A stretch of 55,371 nucleotides of DNA, taken from positions 1 to 55,371 of the forward strand of contig JAHDXT010000012.1 in the NCBI GenBank assembly GCA_023384095.1, in the 5' to 3' direction. Of this stretch, positions 1-9,008 are shown piece by piece. The notes under the pieces are model-generated. The model did not search any database. It was not told where the DNA came from and saw only the letters and a program-made list of their open reading frames with translations. A program made the translations under genes and the position numbers. This stretch comes from Hyphomicrobiaceae bacterium (GTDB taxonomy: Bacteria > Pseudomonadota > Alphaproteobacteria > Rhizobiales > Hyphomicrobiaceae). The stretch's first letter is position 1. Every line of letters starts with the position of its first letter.

Positions 1-122
1 ACACGCCGCAGATCAGGTGTGGAGAGTTGCGTGGATGGCCGCCTTCGCGGCCATGGACGGAAGGAAGGGCAAAGGGGACCAGGCGGGACACTGCCCTTCG
101 GCTCAGTTTCGTTTCAGACCGG
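1..122. repeat. Interspersed GGGGTCAG-type element, truncated by window start
   Basis: This stretch is nearly identical to the right-hand half of the element at 31740-31974 and, inverted, to the left-hand half of the one at 23238-23468. It carries the same GGCCGCCTTCGCGGCC hairpin and the run ending in TTTCGTTTCAGACC. After that the similarity stops, and the terminal CTGACCCC is not present. The contig therefore begins inside a multi-copy repeat, a typical assembly break point. No coding potential is evident. Confidence 0.85.
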
Positions 123-371
123 CTCGCCTGTCGGATTGCGGCTCAGCTTCGTGCCCGGCTCGGGCGGGCTGTCCGGGCGCACCATCCAGCGCACCAGCAG
201 GGCCGCGGGAACGACCCACGCGAGCCCGCCGACGACGTAGAACGCAAGCTCGACCCACTTGCTGGCGTTGACATGCAGGACGACGGCGACCGCCATCGTG
301 GCGAGCGCATAGAGCGCGATGAACGCCAGCAGAAGGATGGCGCCGATCAGCTTGCGGGTCCGAATGCTCAC
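114..371 (-). CDS. DUF2842 small inner-membrane protein
   Basis: An 85-residue protein starting at GTG (371) with a GGGAG ribosome site eight bases upstream. Two hydrophobic segments are visible, roughly residues 8-32 and 42-62, and the end is short and polar with WMVRP. The N-terminal TRKLIGAILLL and the FYVVGGLAWVVPAA segment match the DUF2842 family, short membrane proteins of unknown function that are widespread in Alphaproteobacteria. It is divergent from the heme A synthase gene; a role near cytochrome oxidase assembly would be inference from neighbourhood only. The longer upstream extension of the frame lacks protein character. The end overlaps the truncated repeat, so the last few codons may derive from repeat-adjacent sequence. 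Confidence 0.75.
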   Translation of the reverse strand: MSIRTRKLIGAILLLAFIALYALATMAVAVVLHVNASKWVELAFYVVGGLAWVVPAALLVRWMVRPDSPPEPGTKLSRNPTGEPV

Positions 372-486
372 CTGTGGTTCTCCCGGGCGGAGGGCTCCGG
401 CCAGCCGCGCCGACTCGGCGCATTGCCGGGTGTCCGCGCCTCTACTATCAAAAAAGCGTCTGCTGGACTTCGGAAAGAATTGACAC

Positions 487-1605
487 ATGCCCGTGCCGCA
501 TGTTGCGCAAAGAGCCGCGGTCGCTTCCGAGTGCGACCACCGAGCCGTGAGGCTATGGCTGTATTTAGTGGCGGCGCTGGTCTTCGCCATGATCGTCGTC
601 GGCGGCGCGACCCGGCTCACCGACTCCGGCCTGTCGATCACCGAGTGGCAGCCGCTGCTCGGCGCCATCCCGCCGCTTAGCGAGGCGCAATGGCAGGCGG
701 CCTTCGCCAAGTACAAGGAGATCCCGCAGTACCAGCTCGTCAACAAGGGCATGAGCATCGACGAGTTCCAGCTCATCTACTGGTGGGAGTGGGCGCACCG
801 CTTCCTCGGCCGGTTCATCGGCATCGCGTTCGCGCTGCCGCTGCTGCTCTTCTGGGCCATGCGGCGGCTGCCGAAGGGTATGCCGCTGAGGCTTTCGGGC
901 GTGCTCGCGCTCGGCGCCGTGCAGGGCTTCGTGGGCTGGTACATGGTGAAATCGGGTCTCGTCGACAGGATCGACGTCAGCCCGTACCGCCTGGCCCTGC
1001 ACCTGAGCGTCGCCATGCTGATCCTGGCAGCCGTCGTGTGGCTGGCGTTCGACTTGCGCACCGACCGCGGCTCGGTCCGCCTGCGCACCGTGACGGCGGG
1101 CCAGAAGCGACTGGCCGCCGTGCTGCTGGGCCTCGTCCTCGTGCAGTCGCTGCTCGGCGCGCTGGTCGCCGGCCTCAACGCCGGTCTGACCTACAACACG
1201 TGGCCGCTGATGGATGGCAAGCTGGTGCCGGACGGGCTCGGCACGCTGTCGCCCTGGTACCTGAACCTGTTCGAGAACATCACCACGGTGCAGTTCAACC
1301 ATCGGGTGATGGCCTACGCGATCGGCGTGCTCGCCCTCGTGCAACTGGTCCGGCTGGCGCAGTCGGCCGATGACGAGAAGCTCGTGCGCTCGGCGCTGCT
1401 GCTGGTGCTCGGGGTGTTCGCCCAGGCCGCGCTCGGCGTCTGGACGCTGCTCGCGGTGGTGCCGCTGTGGCTCGGTCTCGCCCATCAGGCGGGCGCGGCG
1501 GTCGTGCTGATCCTGGCGGTCCGGCACGCGCATCTCATGATCCGCGCGCCAGCCGTTCACGAGGCGCCCGTCAGCGGCTACCCGGCCAGCCCGAGCATGA
1601 GCTGA
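487..1605 (+). CDS. ctaA: Heme A synthase (COX15/CtaA, type 2)
   Basis: This enzyme oxidises the C8 methyl of heme O to a formyl group, giving heme A for aa3-type cytochrome oxidase in the inner membrane. The 372-residue protein has about eight membrane segments and the family landmarks [18 protein letters not shown] (residues 37-54), EWAHRFLGR with heme-ligand His about 104, [16 protein letters not shown] and LAHQAGA. The length is normal for the alphaproteobacterial/mitochondrial COX15 branch. The start has GGAAAG nine bases upstream. The 3' end overlaps the convergent argC gene by 28 bp, so the last ten residues share DNA with the argC C-terminus. Confidence 0.95.
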   Translation: MPVPHVAQRAAVASECDHRAVRLWLYLVAALVFAMIVVGGATRLTDSGLSITEWQPLLGAIPPLSEAQWQAAFAKYKEIPQYQLVNKGMSIDEFQLIYWWEWAHRFLGRFIGIAFALPLLLFWAMRRLPKGMPLRLSGVLALGAVQGFVGWYMVKSGLVDRIDVSPYRLALHLSVAMLILAAVVWLAFDLRTDRGSVRLRTVTAGQKRLAAVLLGLVLVQSLLGALVAGLNAGLTYNTWPLMDGKLVPDGLGTLSPWYLNLFENITTVQFNHRVMAYAIGVLALVQLVRLAQSADDEKLVRSALLLVLGVFAQAALGVWTLLAVVPLWLGLAHQAGAAVVLILAVRHAHLMIRAPAVHEAPVSGYPASPSMS

Positions 1606-2534
1606 ATGTTCTGAACGGCGGCGCCCGATGCGCCCTTGCCGAGGTTGTCGAGTCGCGCCACGAGCACAGCCTGCCTGCGGGCCTCGTTGCCGAACACCCT
1701 GAGCTCCAGCCGGTCGGTGCCGTTGAGGGCCTGCGGCTCGAGCCGCCCGCTCCTCGTCGATCTGTCCGAGGCAGGCACGACGTCCACCAGCTTCGAGCCC
1801 GCGAAATGGGCCGCCAGCGCGGCCTCCAGGTCGGCCGCGGCCGGCTTGCCCGGCAGCGTGTCGAGGTGGAGCGGCACGCTGACCAGCATCCCCTGCCGGA
1901 AATTGCCGACGCTCGGCACGAACACCGGCCGCCGGGAAAGCAGCGAGTTCGTCTGCGTCTCGGGCAGGTGCTTGTGCTCGAGGCCGAGCCCGTACAGCTC
2001 GAAAGCGGGTGCGCTGCCGCTCTCGTAGGCCTCGATCATCGACTTGCCGCCGCCGGAGTAGCCGGAGACGGCGTTGATGGTGACAGGATGGTCGGGCGGC
2101 ATCAGCCCCGCGGCGACGAGCGGCCGGATGAGGGCGATCGCGCCGGTCGGGTAGCAGCCCGGATTGGCCACGCGGCGGGCGGCGCGGATGGCCTCCTCCT
2201 GCCCCGCATCCATCTCGGCGAAGCCATAGACCCAGCCCGGCGCGACGCGGTGAGCTGTCGAGGCATCCACGATCCGCGGGCCGCCGCTGGGCAGCGCATC
2301 GGCCATGGCCACCGTCTCGCGGGCCGCGTCGTCCGGCAGGCACAGCACGACGAGCTCCACGGCGGCCAGCATCGCGCGCTTGGCCTCGACGTCCTTGCGC
2401 CGCTCGGGCGCGATGCTCCTCACCTCGACTGCGGCGATCTCGCGCAGGCGCTCGGCGATGCCGAGCCCGGTGGTGCCCGCCTCGCCGTCGATGAAGACGG
2501 ATGGCTTGCGCGAATGGATGTCTGTCGGGGGCAT
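1578..2534 (-). CDS. argC: N-acetyl-gamma-glutamyl-phosphate reductase (type 2)
   Basis: Catalyses the NADPH-dependent reduction of N-acetylglutamyl phosphate to the semialdehyde in arginine synthesis. The 318-residue protein has the dinucleotide-binding start [14 protein letters not shown] (residues 13-26) and the catalytic cysteine in ANPGCYPTG (Cys127), followed by [10 protein letters not shown]. The short form with IDGEAGTTG is the type 2 subgroup found in Proteobacteria. I chose ATG at 2534 because AGGAGGAG lies nine bases upstream; the 20-residue longer reading is not needed. In Rhizobiales argC normally follows rplM-rpsI. Here that order is kept, but a 417-bp repeat-derived insertion separates argC from rpsI. 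Confidence 0.95.
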   Translation of the reverse strand: MPPTDIHSRKPSVFIDGEAGTTGLGIAERLREIAAVEVRSIAPERRKDVEAKRAMLAAVELVVLCLPDDAARETVAMADALPSGGPRIVDASTAHRVAPGWVYGFAEMDAGQEEAIRAARRVANPGCYPTGAIALIRPLVAAGLMPPDHPVTINAVSGYSGGGKSMIEAYESGSAPAFELYGLGLEHKHLPETQTNSLLSRRPVFVPSVGNFRQGMLVSVPLHLDTLPGKPAAADLEAALAAHFAGSKLVDVVPASDRSTRSGRLEPQALNGTDRLELRVFGNEARRQAVLVARLDNLGKGASGAAVQNIQLMLGLAG

Positions 2535-2763
2535 GCGGTTGCTCCTCCTGGCACTGGCGAGCATCGACGCTGGATCAACGGGAAACAGGCACAAAAAAAA
2601 CCGCGCGGATCGGCGCGGCCGGCGAGGACGGTCAAAAGGCAGCCGTCATCGCTCCCGCGCGGCGGTCGCGCGGCGACGTCGGTGCAGATGCTGAGAGCAG
2701 CCATTCATGACGACCGACATATGCGCCAGCAGCCGGGGACTGTCAATCTTGGCCGCATAGCGA

Positions 2764-3180
2764 GGGGTCAGCCGCTCACCGGCCTTGCCGACCCTCGATA
2801 ACGAAACGGGTGTCGCAGAGGTCGCTCCGGGTTTGTTGATGCAATGGAGCTCGTCGGCAAGTTTCGCTGCAGGCTGCGCCGGGTCCAGCCCCCGTCTGCC
2901 CGCTGAAACGCATCACAGATTTCCGCCTTCGCGGAAATGACGAATCGGGTGGGTGCACGGTGGCGCCGCCATCCAGCCGCGCACCTGCTTGGTGCACCGT
3001 TTCATCCCCATCCGCCCGCCCACACTTACCGTCATACCCGCGCAGGCGGGTATCTGCGATCCGCCACCACTTCGCTTCGGCGGAGACGGGTTTTTGATGC
3101 CTTGAAGCTCGCGGGGTCAGCCAGATTCTGGCCCCCCGGTTAGCCAAGTTTCGTTTCAGACCCAGCCGGGTCGGACCCCC
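2764..3180. repeat. Degenerate/composite GGGGTCAG-type element between rpsI and argC
   Basis: It begins with GGGGTCAGCCGCTCACCGG and ACCCTCGATAACGAAAC, matching the left end of the element at 31740, and ends with TTTCGTTTCAGACC then GGGTCGGACCCC, matching its right end. The 417-bp interior is longer than the 231-235 bp full copies and contains two different GCGGAAAT/CCGCGCAGGCGGGTAT-type hairpins, so it may be two overlapping copies or a diverged variant. The rest of the rpsI-argC gap (2535-2763 and 3181-3212) shows no gene. Confidence 0.7.
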
Positions 3181-3212
3181 ATGCTGCGTCTGTGGCTCGG
3201 TGTGAAAGGGTG

Positions 3213-3701
3213 TCAGCGCTTGGAGAACTGGAAGCTGCGGCGGGCCTTCATGCGGCCGTACTTCTTGCGCTCCACAGTTCGGCTGTCACGGGTCAGAAAG
3301 CCGCCCTTCTTGAGCACGCCGCGCAGCTCCGGCTCGAAATAGGTCAGCGCCTTGGAGATGCCGTGCCGGACGGCGCCCGCCTGGCCCGACAGCCCGCCGC
3401 CGGCCACGGTGGCGACGATGTCGTACTGATCGGACCGGCTGGCGGCATTGAGCGGCTGCCGCAGCAGCATCTGCAGCACGGGGCGCGCGAAGTACTGTGC
3501 GAAGTCCTTGTCGTTGACGGTGATCCTGCCGTGGCCCGGCTTCAGCCAGACGCGGGCGACGGCATCCTTGCGCTTGCCGGTGGCGTAGGCGCGCCCGAGC
3601 TTGTCGAGCTTCTGGACATGGACCGGCGCGGCGCCGGGCTCCGGCGCGCCGGCCTTGAGTGCGCCGAGGTCTTCCAGCGATCTGGTGGTTTCAATGGCCA
3701 T
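3213..3701 (-). CDS. rpsI: 30S ribosomal protein S9 (uS9)
   Basis: A 162-residue S9 with the alphaproteobacterial N-terminal extension (about 35 residues, Ala/Glu rich) followed by the conserved core: [49 protein letters not shown] and the basic tail [17 protein letters not shown] that reaches the ribosomal P site. ATG 3701 lies four bases after the rplM stop, so the pair is one transcription unit. It should share the promoter seen upstream of rplM. Confidence 0.97.
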   Translation of the reverse strand: MAIETTRSLEDLGALKAGAPEPGAAPVHVQKLDKLGRAYATGKRKDAVARVWLKPGHGRITVNDKDFAQYFARPVLQMLLRQPLNAASRSDQYDIVATVAGGGLSGQAGAVRHGISKALTYFEPELRGVLKKGGFLTRDSRTVERKKYGRMKARRSFQFSKR

Positions 3702-3705
3702 GAGA

Positions 3706-4167
3706 TCAGGCCCTCGCATTCTTGGAGTTGAGCTTGGCGACGTCGAGCACCTCGGGGTTCTGCGCCATGTGCGGGTGCTCCGGGCCCTTGTAGACCTTGA
3801 GATTGCGCATGAGCTTGCGCTGCAGCGGTCCGCGTCGCAGCATGCGGCCGACGGCGAGCTCGACGATGCGCTCGGGGAACTTGCCTTCCATGATCATGCG
3901 CGGCGTGCGCGCCCTGATCCCGCCGGGGTAGCCCGTATGGCGGTAATAGACCTTGTCCTCGTGCTTGTTGCCCGTGAACACGACCTTCTCGGCATTGACG
4001 ACGATGATGTTGTCGCCCATGTCGACGTGCGGCGTGTAGGTCGGCTTGTGCTTGCCCTTGAGGCGGGTGGCGATGAGCGCCGCGAGCCGGCCCACCACCA
4101 GGCCTGCGGCGTCGATCACGATCCACTTCTTCTCCACCTCGCCGGGCTTGGCGACGTAGGTTTTCAT
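3706..4167 (-). CDS. rplM: 50S ribosomal protein L13 (uL13)
   Basis: A 153-residue L13 recognised by [47 protein letters not shown] and [13 protein letters not shown]. The length is typical for Alphaproteobacteria. ATG 4167 ([15 protein letters not shown]) is the usual start; the upstream extension in frame is non-homologous. First gene of rplM-rpsI, preceded by a good sigma70-like promoter at 4221-4249. Confidence 0.97.
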   Translation of the reverse strand: MKTYVAKPGEVEKKWIVIDAAGLVVGRLAALIATRLKGKHKPTYTPHVDMGDNIIVVNAEKVVFTGNKHEDKVYYRHTGYPGGIRARTPRMIMEGKFPERIVELAVGRMLRRGPLQRKLMRNLKVYKGPEHPHMAQNPEVLDVAKLNSKNARA

Positions 4168-4220
4168 GTCGGGCGGCTCCCGGAAATCCTGAAGGTGAGG
4201 CTTTCGGCTAATTCGAGGAC

Positions 4221-4249
4221 TTGATAGGCGACACGACGGCAACCGTCAA
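4221..4249 (-). promoter_or_regulatory. Probable sigma70-type promoter of rplM-rpsI
   Basis: On the minus strand TTGACG is followed after exactly 17 bases by TATCAA, about 54 bases upstream of the rplM ATG. Spacing and hexamers fit a housekeeping promoter of the TTGAC-N17-TATRNT alphaproteobacterial type. It lies just after a possible terminator of the upstream thioesterase gene, which supports an independent ribosomal-protein unit. Confidence 0.55.
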
Positions 4250-4265
4250 CCGATTTCTCCGACAG

Positions 4266-4287
4266 CCAAAAAATGCGCAAGCATTTC
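4266..4287 (-). terminator. Possible Rho-independent terminator after the thioesterase gene
   Basis: Minus strand: AAATGC-TTGC-GCATTT followed by further T residues, a six-base stem with U tract 40 bases after the stop at 4327. The stem is short and AT rich, so it is a weak candidate. Confidence 0.4.
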
Positions 4288-4315
4288 AGTGCGTTGTGTT
4301 ATAAGGTAATATACT

Positions 4316-4342
4316 ACCTCACGATCTCACGACTTCACGACC
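4316..4342. repeat. Short phased TCGTGA-type repeats (copy 1)
   Basis: CTCACGATCTCACGACTTCACGACC is a run of units of about nine bases of the form TCACGAnnT, covering the end and stop codon of the thioesterase gene. The same unit recurs in both orientations at 32553-32610 and 35788-35909. Confidence 0.6.
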
Positions 4343-4779
4343 GGCAGCGCGTAGGTCGACGTCGCATGGGCCACCATCTCCGGCTTGCCGTCCGAATAGA
4401 TCTCGACCTCGGCGACGGCCAGCCGGCGCCCCAGCTTGATGAGACGAGCGCGGGCCACGATGTCGCCCGCCTGCGGCCGCGACAGGAAGTTGATGGTCAT
4501 GCTCGTTGTGGCCGCGGGCATCGCCTCGGGCCCGAGCTCGGCCAGAATCAGGGCATAGACGGAGAAGTCCGCGAGCTTGAACATCGCCGGCCCCGCAACC
4601 GTGCCTCCGGGCCTGATCGACCGGGGATCGCACGCCATGCGCAGGTGTGCGGTACGCGCCGCAAGGAGCTCCATGCTGATGCGCCCGTTTCCCTCCTGCA
4701 CCTGCGGGAAGTGCTCGTCGACGAGCTGCATGACCTGCTCCTTGGTCAGCTTCTGGCCCGCGTCGCCTGCAATTGCCAT
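4327..4779 (-). CDS. PaaI-family (hotdog) acyl-CoA thioesterase
   Basis: A 150-residue hotdog-fold protein of the PaaI type: GNGRISMELLAARTAHLRM, the helix segment RPGGTVAGPAMFKLADFSVYALIL and the strand AATTSMTINFLSRP, followed by ARLIKLGRRLAVAEVEIYSDG and VAHATSTYALP. Such proteins hydrolyse acyl-CoA in the cytosol; the substrate cannot be told. ATG 4779 gives the family length, and the longer frame upstream is antisense to other genes. It lies immediately upstream of rplM in the same direction, as in related genomes, but a terminator and a new promoter separate them. The last residues fall in a short-repeat cluster. Confidence 0.85.
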   Translation of the reverse strand: MAIAGDAGQKLTKEQVMQLVDEHFPQVQEGNGRISMELLAARTAHLRMACDPRSIRPGGTVAGPAMFKLADFSVYALILAELGPEAMPAATTSMTINFLSRPQAGDIVARARLIKLGRRLAVAEVEIYSDGKPEMVAHATSTYALPVVKS

Positions 4780-4870
4780 TCTTAATCTCGTCCCAGTTCT
4801 GCTATGAATCCGCCGGCGCTGACTACTAGCCTTGTTCGAGGTCAAGGGGAATGGTGGGTGGGAGATGATC

Positions 4871-5395
4871 ATGACATCCGCAATTGCGCACATTGCACGA
4901 TCGTTGACGGTCCTGGCCTTCGGGCTGGCGTTCGCATTCGGCCCGGCGGCGGCCCAGGACGCCGAGTTCAAGCAGATCAAGCTCACCGAGAAGCACGTCC
5001 AGGGCTTCATCGCGGCACAGAAGGATCTGAACGACATCGCCGACAAGCTGCAGAGCACTTCTGACCAGCCCGACCCGAAGCTGCAGGCCGAGCTCGAGTC
5101 GATTGCGAAGAAGAACGGCTTCGCGAGCTTCGAAGAGCTGGACGACGTCGCGGCCAACATCTCTATGGTGATGGCGGGCGTCGATCCGCAGTCGGGCGAA
5201 TACACCGACCCTGTCGAGTCCATCAAGAAGGAGATCGAGGAGATCAAGGCGGACAAGTCGATCCCCGACAAGGAGAAGAAGCAGATGCTCCAGGAGATGC
5301 AGGAGGCGCTGGATACGACGCCGGCCCTCGAGCATCCGGAGAACGTGCAGGTCGTGAAGAAGTACCGCGCCGAGATCGACAAGGCGCTGCAGTAG
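4871..5395 (+). CDS. Exported hypothetical protein, helical and charged
   Basis: A 174-residue protein with a clear signal peptide: hydrophobic stretch about residues 8-26, cleavage after PAAAQ. The rest is highly charged and helical (LTEKHVQGFIAAQKDLNDIADKLQ; SIKKEIEEIKADKSIPDKEKKQMLQEM), with no membrane segment, suggesting a periplasmic helical-bundle protein. I do not recognise a named family. ATG 4871 has GGAG six bases upstream; ATG 4865 is an alternative adding two residues. It is divergent from the thioesterase and 19 bases before an enoyl-CoA hydratase gene. Confidence 0.75.
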   Translation: MTSAIAHIARSLTVLAFGLAFAFGPAAAQDAEFKQIKLTEKHVQGFIAAQKDLNDIADKLQSTSDQPDPKLQAELESIAKKNGFASFEELDDVAANISMVMAGVDPQSGEYTDPVESIKKEIEEIKADKSIPDKEKKQMLQEMQEALDTTPALEHPENVQVVKKYRAEIDKALQ

Positions 5396-5414
5396 CCTCT
5401 CCGGGAGCGATCGG

Positions 5415-6236
5415 ATGCAGGATCGGGCACGGCGGAAGGACGCGGGCGCGGCGGACCTCCTGGAAGAGCGGCAGGATGCGGTCGCGATCCTGACCCTCAA
5501 CCGGCCGGAGGCCCGCAACAGCCTGTCGCTCGGGCTGTTGCGGGAGCTGGGCGAAGCCGTCCCGCGGCTTTCGGCCGATCCCGATGTCCGCGCGGTCGTG
5601 CTCGCGGGCAACGGGCCCGCGTTCTCGGCCGGTCACGATCTCAAGGAGCTCACAGCGCACCGCGTCGATGCGGACGGCGGCCTCGCCTTCTACCGCACGG
5701 CGATGGAGACTTGCGCCGGCGTGATGCGGGCGATCCTCTCGTCACCGAAGCCCTTCATCGCCGCCGTCCACGCCACCGCAACGGCTGCCGGCTGCCAGCT
5801 CGTCGCGACGTGCGATCTCGCGGTCGCCGCCGAGGAGGCCGAGCTCGCGACGCCCGGCGTCAACATCGGCCTGTTCTGCTCGACGCCGATGGTGGCTCTG
5901 ACGCGCAACGTGCCGCGCAAGCGCGCCATGGAGATGCTGCTGCTGGGCGAGGTGCTGCCGGCGCGCGTGGCTGCGGAGCACGGCCTCGTCAACCGGGTTG
6001 TACCGCGCGCGCGCGTTCTGGACGAGGCGCTCGCGATGGCGAGGCAGATCGCGGCGAAGTCGCCGCTCGTCATCTCGATAGGCAAGGAGGCATTCTACAG
6101 GCAGATCGAGATGCCGACCGCCGAAGCCTACAGGTATGCCGCCGAGGTCATGGTCGAGAACATGATGGCGCGCGATGCCGCGGAAGGAATCGGCGCATTC
6201 ATCGACAAGCGGAACCCTGCGTGGAAGGGGTGCTGA
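5415..6236 (+). CDS. Enoyl-CoA hydratase/isomerase family protein
   Basis: A 273-residue crotonase-fold protein: ILTLNRPEARNSLSLGLLREL, the oxyanion-hole segment GNGPAFSAGHDLKEL and the second loop HATATAAGCQLVATCDLAVA. The AGHDLKEL motif and NIGLFCSTPMVALTRNVPRKRAMEMLLLGE resemble the ECHDC3-like branch, whose members do not all have hydratase activity; the usual catalytic glutamates are not obvious. Likely a cytosolic acyl-CoA enzyme. GGGAGCG precedes the ATG. Four bases separate it from the VOC gene, and the block up to the CoA-binding protein looks like an operon. Confidence 0.9.
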   Translation: MQDRARRKDAGAADLLEERQDAVAILTLNRPEARNSLSLGLLRELGEAVPRLSADPDVRAVVLAGNGPAFSAGHDLKELTAHRVDADGGLAFYRTAMETCAGVMRAILSSPKPFIAAVHATATAAGCQLVATCDLAVAAEEAELATPGVNIGLFCSTPMVALTRNVPRKRAMEMLLLGEVLPARVAAEHGLVNRVVPRARVLDEALAMARQIAAKSPLVISIGKEAFYRQIEMPTAEAYRYAAEVMVENMMARDAAEGIGAFIDKRNPAWKGC

Positions 6237-6240
6237 TCCC

Positions 6241-6690
6241 GTGCAACTCCGGCTCAGTCTCGTCACGCTCGGCGTCGCCGAGGTCGCCCGGTCGCGGAGG
6301 TTCTATGAGGCAATGGGTCTGACCGCCTCGAGCGCCAGCAAGGCGGAGGTCGCCTTTTTTCAGCTCGGCAACATAGTGCTGGCGCTGTTCGGCCGTGCCG
6401 ACCTTGCAAAGGACGCGGACGTTCCCGACAGCCGGCCCGGCTTCCCCGGGATCGCTCTCGCCTGGAACGTCGCCGGCGAGCGGGAGGTCGACGATGCGCT
6501 GGCGCAGGCGGCGGCCAGCGGCGGCCGTCTCGTAAAGCCGGGTCAGAAGGTCTTCTGGGGCGGCTATTCCGGCTACTTTGCCGATCCGGACGGCCACCTT
6601 TGGGAGGTCGCCTTCAATCCCTTCTTCCCGCTCGACGCCGCGGGACGGGTCGCGCTGCCAGACGATTCCGGAAATTCGAGCACCCCCTGA
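6241..6690 (+). CDS. VOC family (glyoxalase/bleomycin-resistance fold) protein
   Basis: A 149-residue single VOC-domain protein, VTLGVAEVARSRRFYEAMGL to FADPDGHLWEVAFNPFFPLD. The paired beta-alpha-beta-beta-beta modules and the C-terminal FADPDGHLWEV metal-site glutamate are visible. The nearest relatives are glyoxalase-like proteins without a proven substrate. I chose GTG 6241, four bases after the preceding stop and with GGAAGGGG upstream; the longer frame overlaps the hydratase gene. Its stop overlaps the next start (TGATG). Confidence 0.85.
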   Translation: MQLRLSLVTLGVAEVARSRRFYEAMGLTASSASKAEVAFFQLGNIVLALFGRADLAKDADVPDSRPGFPGIALAWNVAGEREVDDALAQAAASGGRLVKPGQKVFWGGYSGYFADPDGHLWEVAFNPFFPLDAAGRVALPDDSGNSSTP

Positions 6691-7238
6691 TGGCCCAGGA
6701 TTCCTATCATCGCACCTATTCCGACGACCTGATCGCCGCGATCCTGCGCGAGAGCTCCTCGATCGCCATGGTGGGGGCAAGCGCCAACACCAGCCGGCCG
6801 AGCTACTTCGCCATGAAGTACCTGCTCGGCAAGGGCTACCGCGTCGTGCCCGTCAATGTCGGCCTCGCGGGCCAGCAGATCCTCGGGCAGACGGTCCACG
6901 CGTCGCTCGCCGACGTGCCGCCGCCCATCCAGATCGTCGATATCTTCCGCAATGCGGAGGCCGCGCTCGAGGTGACGCGCGAGGCCATCGCCCAGAAGGA
7001 GCGGCTCGGGCTGCGGGTCGTGTGGATGCAACTCGGCGTGCGCAACGAGGAGGCGGCGCGCGAGGCCGAGGCCGCGGGGCTGCAGGTAATCATGAACCGC
7101 TGCCCGAAGATCGAGTACGGACGGCTGTCCGGCGAGATCGGCTGGGCTGGCGTCAGCACCGGTCGCATCTCCAGCGCGCGGCCGAAGCTGTCGCCGTCCG
7201 GCGTGCAGAGCCACCTGATCGGCGACGACAAGGGCTGA
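6690..7238 (+). CDS. CoA-binding (YccU-like) domain protein
   Basis: A 182-residue protein with a Rossmann CoA-binding domain: AMVGASANTSRPSYFAMKYL, GYRVVPVNVG, IQIVDIFRNAEAALEV, VVWMQLGVRNEEAAREAEAAGL and the closing VIMNRCPKIEYGRL. It matches the single-domain YccU family relative of succinyl-CoA ligase alpha. In related Rhizobiales it often precedes an O-acetylhomoserine sulfhydrylase, which is absent here. The start overlaps the VOC stop, indicating translational coupling. Confidence 0.88.
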   Translation: MAQDSYHRTYSDDLIAAILRESSSIAMVGASANTSRPSYFAMKYLLGKGYRVVPVNVGLAGQQILGQTVHASLADVPPPIQIVDIFRNAEAALEVTREAIAQKERLGLRVVWMQLGVRNEEAAREAEAAGLQVIMNRCPKIEYGRLSGEIGWAGVSTGRISSARPKLSPSGVQSHLIGDDKG

Positions 7239-7272
7239 GAGCATCCGGGGTTGAAGCTTCTGGCGGGCGTGC

Positions 7273-7500
7273 TCACCGCCGATCCGGCTCCTGCTGCTGG
7301 CGCTCCAGCATCGCGCACAGCTCCGCGACCCGGCCGCGCGGCTGGCGGTGGAGCTGGCGGCCGAGAACATCGTTGGCGTTGAACCAGGCGAAGGCCTCCT
7401 CCAGCTCCTCAGTCGATGGGCCGATGGCCAGCACCTCGACGATCACGTTGTCGTCGACAGGCCCGAGAACCCCGATCACGTCCTCTCGCGTCATGGTCAT
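7273..7500 (-). CDS. Small conserved-looking hypothetical protein (75 aa)
   Basis: An acidic N-terminal two-thirds (REDVIGVLGPVDDNVIVEVLAIGPSTEELEEAFAWF) is followed by a charged C-terminus with QRQQQEPD-like composition. AGGAGA lies eight bases upstream of the ATG, and a second ATG sits two codons in. No signal peptide, membrane segment or cysteine motif is visible, and I do not recognise the family. It is convergent with the CoA-binding protein gene and transcribed in the same direction as, and downstream of, the cyclase gene. Confidence 0.65.
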   Translation of the reverse strand: MTMTREDVIGVLGPVDDNVIVEVLAIGPSTEELEEAFAWFNANDVLGRQLHRQPRGRVAELCAMLERQQQEPDRR

Positions 7501-7604
7501 GCGCCCGTTCTCCTGGATGGCCGCCGGCGAGCGGCCCGGTGCCGAACCCGTTTACCGGCCCCAAGTGAACGACCTGGCTTCGGGTTGGTTCGATCGGCCG
7601 CGGA

Positions 7605-9008
7605 TCACCGCGCGGCGGACCCCGGCGTGCGGGCGGCGAGCGCAACGAGATCGAGCCGCTCGGCGATGTCGGGGATCAGGACCGCCTCGTGGCGCTCGTG
7701 CGCGCGGGCCGGCCTGTAGCCTTGGCTGCGCGCCAGCTCGTAGGCGGCGGCCGGCACGAGCGCGCGCGTGCCTTCCGCCTTGTTGTGCTTCTCGAGCTTG
7801 GCGGCGAGGTTCACCGCCTCGCCGATGACGGTGTACTCGAGCCGGTCGCCGGTGCCGAGCGTCGCGAAGACCACCTTGCCGGCGGCCACCGCTCCGTTGA
7901 CCTCGAGCGCCCGATCGCCGAGCGGCGAGTCTGCGGAGCCGCGCCAGCCATCCACCTCGGCCATGATCGCCTCCAGCGCGCGCAAGGCGTCGGCTGCCGC
8001 CGTGCGCGACGGCTCGACCGCGCCGAACGTCGCCATGACGCCGTCGCCGAGAAACTTGTCGACGACGCCGCGGTGCTCGCGGATGTGCGGCAGGATGCGC
8101 GCGTGCAAGCGGGTGAGCATGTCGACGACGGCCTTCGGCTCCACCGTCGTCGAGAACCGCGTGAAGCCGCGGATGTCGAGCATCAGAATGGCGGCTTCGC
8201 GTTCCGCCGCCTCGCCAGCCTCGATCACCTGTTCGGAGCTGGTGATGACCTCCGCCACGCCGCTCGACAGGAAGCGGCGGATCTCCCTGCCGGCCGACTG
8301 CTCCCGGATGGCGACGATCAGCGTATCCTGCGCCCGCCGCAGCGCGAGGGCGAGCAGCGCCGTCACCATCAGGACGGTGACGATCTTGTCGAACTCGGCC
8401 CCGACCAGGATGCGGTTGCTGGTGAGATAGGTCACGAAGTTGCGGGTGACGGCGTCCTCGCCGCTGTACGCCACCGCCAGCGCCACCAGCAGCGCCCAGC
8501 CGCCCGCGGCCGCGATCCCCGCCGTGAGCACGTAGCGGTAGTCGAAGCGCAGCGCGCGCATGGCGACGAAGGCGAAGATGTAGACGAACGTCGGCACCTT
8601 CAGCGAGAACGCGGCCGGCTGCCCGTAGGCGCCGTGAAAGGACCAGATGAGGCCGAGCAGGAGCGCCGTGTCGGCCAGGATCGACAGGCAGAGCAGCCAT
8701 CCGGGCAGTCGTCCGCGATAGGCGATGGCGAGGCGCAATGCAGTGAATGCGAAGTAGGCCGCCAGGACCACGGGGACTGGCTCGATCAGCGCGCGGGCCG
8801 GGGCGTCCGCCGGGCGCGGCGCGATGAAGTAGAGCGCCGACAGGATTACGACGACCGCGAGCTGCGCCCAGCCGATGAGCCGCTCGCTTCGCTCCTCGTG
8901 CTCGCGAATGAGCTTCGTGACGCGTGCAGGCAGGGCACGCGGGTCGGGGCCATCCCGCGCCGGCGCCGCGGCGCGCCTCGCCAGCAGCGAGAGCAGTGAG
9001 CGGTTCAT
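7605..9008 (-). CDS. Membrane-anchored class III adenylate cyclase
   Basis: A 467-residue protein with six predicted membrane helices between about residues 45 and 225, a short linker, and a class III cyclase domain from about residue 270. Metal-binding aspartates are in ILMLDIRGF (Asp278) and FLGDGV (Asp322). Lys318 in VDKFLGD and the late YTVIGEAVNLAAKLEKH segment fit adenine recognition, so cAMP is the likely product. The six-helix module probably acts as a receptor with an unknown ligand. The gene is monocistronic by spacing. Confidence 0.9.
   Translation of the reverse strand: MNRSLLSLLARRAAAPARDGPDPRALPARVTKLIREHEERSERLIGWAQLAVVVILSALYFIAPRPADAPARALIEPVPVVLAAYFAFTALRLAIAYRGRLPGWLLCLSILADTALLLGLIWSFHGAYGQPAAFSLKVPTFVYIFAFVAMRALRFDYRYVLTAGIAAAGGWALLVALAVAYSGEDAVTRNFVTYLTSNRILVGAEFDKIVTVLMVTALLALALRRAQDTLIVAIREQSAGREIRRFLSSGVAEVITSSEQVIEAGEAAEREAAILMLDIRGFTRFSTTVEPKAVVDMLTRLHARILPHIREHRGVVDKFLGDGVMATFGAVEPSRTAAADALRALEAIMAEVDGWRGSADSPLGDRALEVNGAVAAGKVVFATLGTGDRLEYTVIGEAVNLAAKLEKHNKAEGTRALVPAAAYELARSQGYRPARAHERHEAVLIPDIAERLDLVALAARTPGSAAR

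Noticed and set aside
565-2343. 592-residue minus-strand open frame
   Set aside because: Out of frame with argC and antisense to ctaA; both of those carry clear family motifs.
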